Shown: positions 5,672 through 8,773 of the stretch, in pieces
Position numbering within the stretch: position 1 is the first letter of the stretch
How the letters are laid out: each line of letters opens with the position of its first letter
NCBI GenBank assembly: GCA_015478575.1
Contig: JADMIN010000073.1
Span: 1 to 8,773, forward strand
From: Ktedonobacterales bacterium
Lineage (GTDB): Bacteria > Chloroflexota > Ktedonobacteria > Ktedonobacterales > JADMIN01
Length of the DNA stretch: 8,773 nt
Direction: 5' to 3'
The notes under the pieces: generated by a model
The model's input: only the letters and a program-made list of their open reading frames with translations
Told to the model about the DNA's origin: nothing
Databases searched by the model: none
Made by a program: the position numbers and the translations under genes

Positions 5672-5688
5672 CCAGATGACCCACTAGG
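5672..5688 (-). repeat. Right terminal inverted repeat of the IS630 element
   Basis: Exact reverse complement of 4319-4335 over 17 bases. TA at 5685-5686 is the target duplication, so the element ends at C5684. Confidence 0.9.
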
Positions 5689-6004
5689 CCTTCTTTCCCA
5701 CAGTCCGCCCTGGCATTCAAGCTGGTGGTCGAGGCGCGGCTCAAAGGGGCGGGCATGCACTGGGAACGCGCTAACGTCAATCCGCTGCCCGCGTCGCGCC
5801 CGCGGTCCGCACCGACCGCTGGGACACGACCTAGGCCCAGAGTAGTGCCAACCTGCGCCACCTTCCTCGCCCATGTTGCCCTCGTCCTCCGGACCTACCT
5901 CCGCCGCCCGTTGAGTCGCTCCCCAGCCCAACGCCACGCCTCCGCCGTCGGCCAAGCCCCATCCCTGGCGCCGCTATGGCCTCTCTTTGTCCGCAAAACT
6001 CTGA
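5689..6004 (+). pseudogene. Decayed C-terminal end of another transposase (ISKra4-like)
   Basis: The plus strand reads SALAFKLVVEARLKGAGMHW at 5704-5763. This resembles the conserved ESANKLVVEARLKGAGMHWA stretch near the C-terminus of transposases that I associate with the ISKra4 group. It then shifts frame to RTDRWDTT followed by a stop (about 5808-5831), and shifts again to a Pro-rich run with HPWRR before TGA at 6002-6004. At least two frameshifts and one stop make it non-functional. The upstream part of the gene is not visible beyond the IS630 insertion, so it was lost before or with that insertion. The family name is from memory of the motif; that it is a transposase remnant is more certain. 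Confidence 0.6.
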
Positions 6005-6039
6005 TGTACACCCCGCGGCGAGCGAGCGCTTGACAAGAT

Positions 6040-6048
6040 TGCTATACT
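6040..6048 (+). promoter_or_regulatory. Possible extended -10 promoter for the secreted-protein gene
   Basis: TGCTATACT has the TG-N motif followed by a -10 hexamer one base from consensus, about 88 nt before the chosen start codon. A TTGACA at 6030-6035 lies only 7 nt upstream of the hexamer, so it cannot be its -35 partner. The promoter would depend on the extended -10. Confidence 0.4.
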
Positions 6049-6135
6049 GGCGATAGCCCGGACATGGACCAATGATACCGGGAGCCGCATGAGCATCACA
6101 GCATGCCCATGCTCACAAAGAAAGGTAGCCCAGTC

Positions 6136-6650
6136 ATGCGTGTTTCACAGCTTGGTAGAAGATTGTTCTCTCTCGTCGTGATTGCGAGCGTAGTGGGGGC
6201 ATACATTGGGTCAGCGCAAGTAGCCTTCGGTAAGGGCGGCCCAAAAGATAAGACGCCAAATGTACTGGAATGCAGTCGTACATATTGGAAGGAACTCGGC
6301 TCCGCCCCGTTCTCGCATACTGTTCAGAGTGGCAATTCCCATATTACATGGAGCGGAACCGTCGAGCTACTGGGACTCTGGGATAGCGGTGGCTTTAATG
6401 TCTATTGTGGTCAGATGAAAGCCACCGCTTCACTAACCACACCAGTGGGGGCGGCCAGCGCAACCGTGCAGGCGGTGCTGTACAATGGAGTAACACGATC
6501 AAATCCTCAACGCTGACAGCATCGAGCGGTCAGACAGTTACGGCCTCAGTGGGACCGCAATCAGAATCATGCGGTGAAGCGCAAGGCAATTATAGCATCT
6601 CCTCGCTACCCTACAGCGAGACCGACAGTACCACCTACCAGTGCCCCTAG
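6136..6650 (+). pseudogene. Secreted four-cysteine protein gene interrupted by one frameshift
   Basis: From ATG 6136 the product starts with two basic residues and a hydrophobic stretch (FSLVVIASVVGAYIGSA, about residues 11-27), a clear signal peptide with cleavage probably near GSA or AFG. The mature part begins KGGPKDKTPN, is Thr/Ser-rich and has alternating strands (ASATVQAVLYN). The first frame runs into a short unrelated tail and stops at 6514-6516. The -1 frame from TGG 6486 continues naturally as WSNTIKSSTLTASSGQTVTA and ends YQCP at 6650. Joined at that point the protein would be 171 residues with four cysteines (in LECS, VYCG, ESCG, YQC), suggesting two disulfides. No slippery sequence is present, so a one-base deletion (or sequence error) after AAT 6486 is likely. 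An ATG at 6103 in the same frame is an alternative start, but 6136 gives a normal signal peptide. The family is not recognised. Confidence 0.7.
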
Positions 6651-6782
6651 CGCTGGCATGCCATGCACTGGCAATGGGTAATGGGCGGCAAACTAGGCAG
6701 CGTGGCAAGGTACTCCCGCTGTCTGGTTCTCACGCTTCAAACTTGCCCACCACATAGATTTCGCGGCTGAAGGGCACAAGAG

Positions 6783-8333
6783 ATGTCACCACAAGATCCC
6801 ACGCACCCAGAATCAACGACCGCATCAACGAGCAGCCCAGAGCAATCCCCCAGCGAGGCCCAGCAGCGAGCACAACGGCGGGAGGCCCTCAGCGACCTGG
6901 CACACCAGCGGCCACCCAGTGAGCAAGATACCACGAGCGCGGTAGGCTTGAGTTCGCTACTGTCACCGGCATCACCATCATCCCCCCAGGTACTGCGCCG
7001 CCTAGGAGTTATTGCCATCCTTTTCGCGGTTCTCGTCTCTGGAGCGGCGGTCTATGTGGCACGCCAGCGGAGTCCTGCCGTCGCCACACCGCCTATTCCC
7101 GCCATGCTCTCCCTTGATCTCCGCTCCTCAGATCTCATCTGTCCTAGCGATATCACATGGTCACCAGATGGGAGACGCATCGCCGTGCGTGCCGTTCTCG
7201 GTAGTGGCGACGCGACAGCGTGTGTGACACAGCCTCCAGTAATTGGTATCTTCGATGCGCGAACGGGAGCACGGCTCAAGGTGCTCGACCCTACACGTAT
7301 GCTGAATGCGCTGGGCTATACAGGCGACCTTGGTGACGACACATGGGCGCCCGATGGGGCTTCCATTGTCTTTGAATCTTCTGTCAAGCCGCTTCCTGTA
7401 ACACCAGGGCGCGACAAGCTCCCTGGGCTGCTCTGGCTGCCAGCGGTTGGCGGCTCACCACGCATTATGCTGGCCTCAGTAGGGACGCTGGCCTCTCTGG
7501 CGGGCGCTGGCCTCGATGGGTCCAGCATCGTCTGGAATATTCGCACCGGCATGCCCGCTAGCCTGATTGGCCCGCAAAAGCCGGGGGCACTGACCTATCG
7601 CTGGACACCGAGTGGGCAGATTGTCGCGGACCAACCGCTGCCTACCACGCTCACGCCACTCACTGGCGCGCCCGCCTCGCCGCCCGGTGGCACGACGTTC
7701 TCACGCTGGCAGCCGGGCACGCTCAATCCCATCTACTCCGCTAGCTCAGATGGTGGGTTTAATACCTTCTCACCACCGATCGCCGAGGTATACCAGGCAA
7801 ATACAACAATCTGGTCGCCCGATCACCAGTATGTCACCTTTGGCTTGCCGATTCTCGCAGTGCTCCCTTCCGCGTCAGGGCGTTCCCTACCTGCGATCAG
7901 CCAGCAAGAATGCACAGAGACAGGTATCGGCCGGCAGTGTCTCGCCGCTGCCGCTCCTTTCCCCGATTTCGCTTTCGTGGCCATCTCCAGTGCTAGCGAA
8001 CGCGGCGCACACCAGAATCTGCCTGATGGCAGTGTCCGCCTCTCATGGGGGAGCGTGCCTGTCACGTGGCGACCGGATGGTCATGTAGTGGCAACGATTC
8101 TGCCGGATGATGGTCCTCAATCCGGCAACAGCACGTTGACTATCTCGCTCTTCAAGGATGACGAGGCCGTGCGGACCACAGCGCTGTATACGGTGTGCTC
8201 ACCACGTTGTAGCGGCCCTATTTCGGGCGGTGGTTCCGTGCTGCGCTGGTCGCCCACAGGTCTGCAACTCTCGTTCTTCGATTATAACGCGGACCTGCTC
8301 ATCATCTGGGGGGCTGGGAGCCTTCCCGCGTAA
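6783..8333 (+). CDS. Membrane-anchored WD40/TolB-like beta-propeller protein
   Basis: A 516-residue protein in one intact frame. ATG 6783 is preceded by GAAGGG at a spacing of 8 nt. Residues 1-70 are Ser/Pro/Gln-rich and without hydrophobic segments (cytoplasmic tail). Residues about 74-93 (LGVIAILFAVLVSGAAVYVA) form one membrane segment with Arg on the cytoplasmic side, so the bulk would face outward. Residues about 115-510 hold propeller-type repeats: ITWSPDGRRIAV (124-135), TWAPDGASIVF (187-197), YRWTPSG (272-278), IWSPDHQYVTF (343-353), VTWRPDG (427-433) and LRWSPTGLQLSF (487-498). Cysteines appear in pairs in the outer part. Such proteins bind partners or ligands and have no evident enzyme motif. 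The gene follows the broken secreted-protein gene on the same strand after 132 nt; a functional link is possible but not shown. Confidence 0.8.
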   Translation: MSPQDPTHPESTTASTSSPEQSPSEAQQRAQRREALSDLAHQRPPSEQDTTSAVGLSSLLSPASPSSPQVLRRLGVIAILFAVLVSGAAVYVARQRSPAVATPPIPAMLSLDLRSSDLICPSDITWSPDGRRIAVRAVLGSGDATACVTQPPVIGIFDARTGARLKVLDPTRMLNALGYTGDLGDDTWAPDGASIVFESSVKPLPVTPGRDKLPGLLWLPAVGGSPRIMLASVGTLASLAGAGLDGSSIVWNIRTGMPASLIGPQKPGALTYRWTPSGQIVADQPLPTTLTPLTGAPASPPGGTTFSRWQPGTLNPIYSASSDGGFNTFSPPIAEVYQANTTIWSPDHQYVTFGLPILAVLPSASGRSLPAISQQECTETGIGRQCLAAAAPFPDFAFVAISSASERGAHQNLPDGSVRLSWGSVPVTWRPDGHVVATILPDDGPQSGNSTLTISLFKDDEAVRTTALYTVCSPRCSGPISGGGSVLRWSPTGLQLSFFDYNADLLIIWGAGSLPA

Positions 8334-8362
8334 GCGCCACGCATGCCTGGTATTGGGTAGAA

Positions 8363-8773
8363 TGTACCCCACTATTTGGACAGGGCTATATGTTAAAGTA
8401 GCAGGGGGTGAACAGGTGCGGAGGGAACGAGAAATGTATGGCTAGGGTGCGCAGACGGCAGAGCAGCGAGTTCATGGTGCGTGTCGTGTTGGAAGCGCTC
8501 ACAGGACAGAAGACGCTCAATGAGTTGGCGAGCGCGTTTGGCATACATCCGGTGCAAATCACCCAGTGGAAACGGCAAGCGTCGGAGGAACTGAGTCGCG
8601 TATTCGCTAGTCCTGGTGACCGTCAAGGCAAAGCGGATCCGGCGCTCATCGAGCAACACTATCAGGAGATCGCCCAGGTAAAGGTAGAGGAGACTGGCTG
8701 CGAAAAAAGGGCGGTCACTGCCGGGGAGCAGCGTGAGGTGAACGTCTCACCGGCTCTTCGGTGGGGGCTAGCG
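8363..8773 (+). mobile_element. IS3-family element, left part (continues past the window)
   Basis: A left end beginning TGTACCCCACTATTTGGACA at 8363 starts with TG as IS3-family repeats do, 75 nt before the orfA start. The right end lies outside the window, so the end position and target duplication cannot be confirmed. The insertion begins only 29 nt after the stop codon of the propeller gene and probably displaced its terminator. Confidence 0.65.
8438..8773 (+). CDS. IS3-family transposase OrfA (partial at right edge, possibly frameshifted)
   Basis: ATG 8438, with GGAGGG 12 nt upstream, opens a frame that is still open at the window end (112 codons). Residues 1-60 form the typical OrfA helix-turn-helix (RRRQSSEFMVRVVLEALTGQ, then TLNELASAFGIHPVQITQWK). 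This is followed by EHYQEI-type coiled-coil sequence, seen here as ALIEQHYQEIAQVKVE (about residues 75-90). In related proteins the next residues are LDWLxKK followed by the -1 frameshift site. Here the frame reads EETGCEKRA instead, while the shifted frame gives LAAKKGRSLPG. This suggests a one-base deletion near 8686-8692, just before the A-run at 8703-8708. The element copy may therefore be damaged, although the edge prevents certainty. Confidence 0.75.
   Translation, partial: MARVRRRQSSEFMVRVVLEALTGQKTLNELASAFGIHPVQITQWKRQASEELSRVFASPGDRQGKADPALIEQHYQEIAQVKVEETGCEKRAVTAGEQREVNVSPALRWGLA

Larger units (their letters stand above)
4323..5684 (-). mobile_element. IS630-family insertion sequence, apparently complete
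   Basis: A 1362-bp element bounded by perfect inverted repeats (GTGGGTCATCTGG at each end) and flanked by TA on both sides (4321-4322 and 5685-5686). The TA target duplication is typical of the IS630/Tc1-mariner group. It contains one transposase gene, read right to left with a -1 frameshift. Both ends, the ribosome binding site, the frameshift signal and the catalytic triad are present, so it looks potentially active. Removing it restores the junction of 4320, one TA, and 5687. Confidence 0.92.

Noticed and set aside
4385..5679. Plus-strand frames inside the IS630 element
   Set aside because: Antisense to the transposase with its DDE residues; no independent support.
6030..6048. TTGACA followed by TATACT as a standard sigma70 promoter
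   Set aside because: The two hexamers are only 7 nt apart, far from the 16-18 nt needed. Only the extended -10 reading was kept.
6654..6663. Palindrome TGGCATGCCA after the secreted-protein gene as a terminator
   Set aside because: No loop and no T-tract; at most a binding site, and nothing supports one.

Overview
This window reads as a GC-rich accessory stretch of a bacterial chromosome. My best guess is Chloroflexota, probably a Ktedonobacteria-like lineage. The guess rests on the style of the Hint-linked toxin, the membrane-anchored WD40/TolB-like propeller protein and the insertion-sequence types. No rRNA or taxonomic marker is present, so it is an inference.

Left part (1-970, minus strand): the first 123 codons of a sulfite-oxidase-like molybdopterin enzyme run off the left edge. 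Upstream of it are tRNA-Val(UAC) and tRNA-Leu(GAG), apparently driven by one good sigma70-type promoter (TTGACA, 18 nt, TATACT).

Polymorphic-toxin island (about 1060-3920, minus strand), in transcription order: a Fic-family AMP-transferase with its own inhibitory motif (3920-2964); a 195-bp segment bounded by 14-bp inverted repeats that holds a strong ribosome binding site and a 49-codon ORF; a truncated polymorphic toxin made of a Thr/Pro-rich linker, the C-terminal half of a Hint domain ending in HN-C, and an HNH-type nuclease tip (2567-1929); and a CbrC-family protein that is the likely immunity partner (1793-1227). A decayed second copy of the Hint segment (about 1165-1062) lies between the immunity gene and the tRNAs. 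This layout fits a toxin-tip cassette locus that has been rearranged: the toxin tip and immunity gene are intact, while the delivery N-terminus and the first half of Hint are not visible.

Mobile DNA (4319-6004): an apparently complete IS630-family element with TA target duplication, perfect terminal repeats and a transposase needing a programmed -1 frameshift at A_AAA_AAG. It abuts the decayed C-terminal end of an unrelated transposase.

Right part (6040-8333, plus strand): a gene for a secreted four-cysteine protein broken by one frameshift, followed by an intact 516-residue protein with one membrane anchor and WSPDG-type propeller repeats. From about 8363 to the window end lies the left part of an IS3-family element with the start of orfA.

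The most interesting region is the toxin island: a nuclease tip paired with a CbrC-family protein, a half Hint domain, an orphan Hint duplicate, and an inverted-repeat-bounded segment where the toxin N-terminus would be expected.
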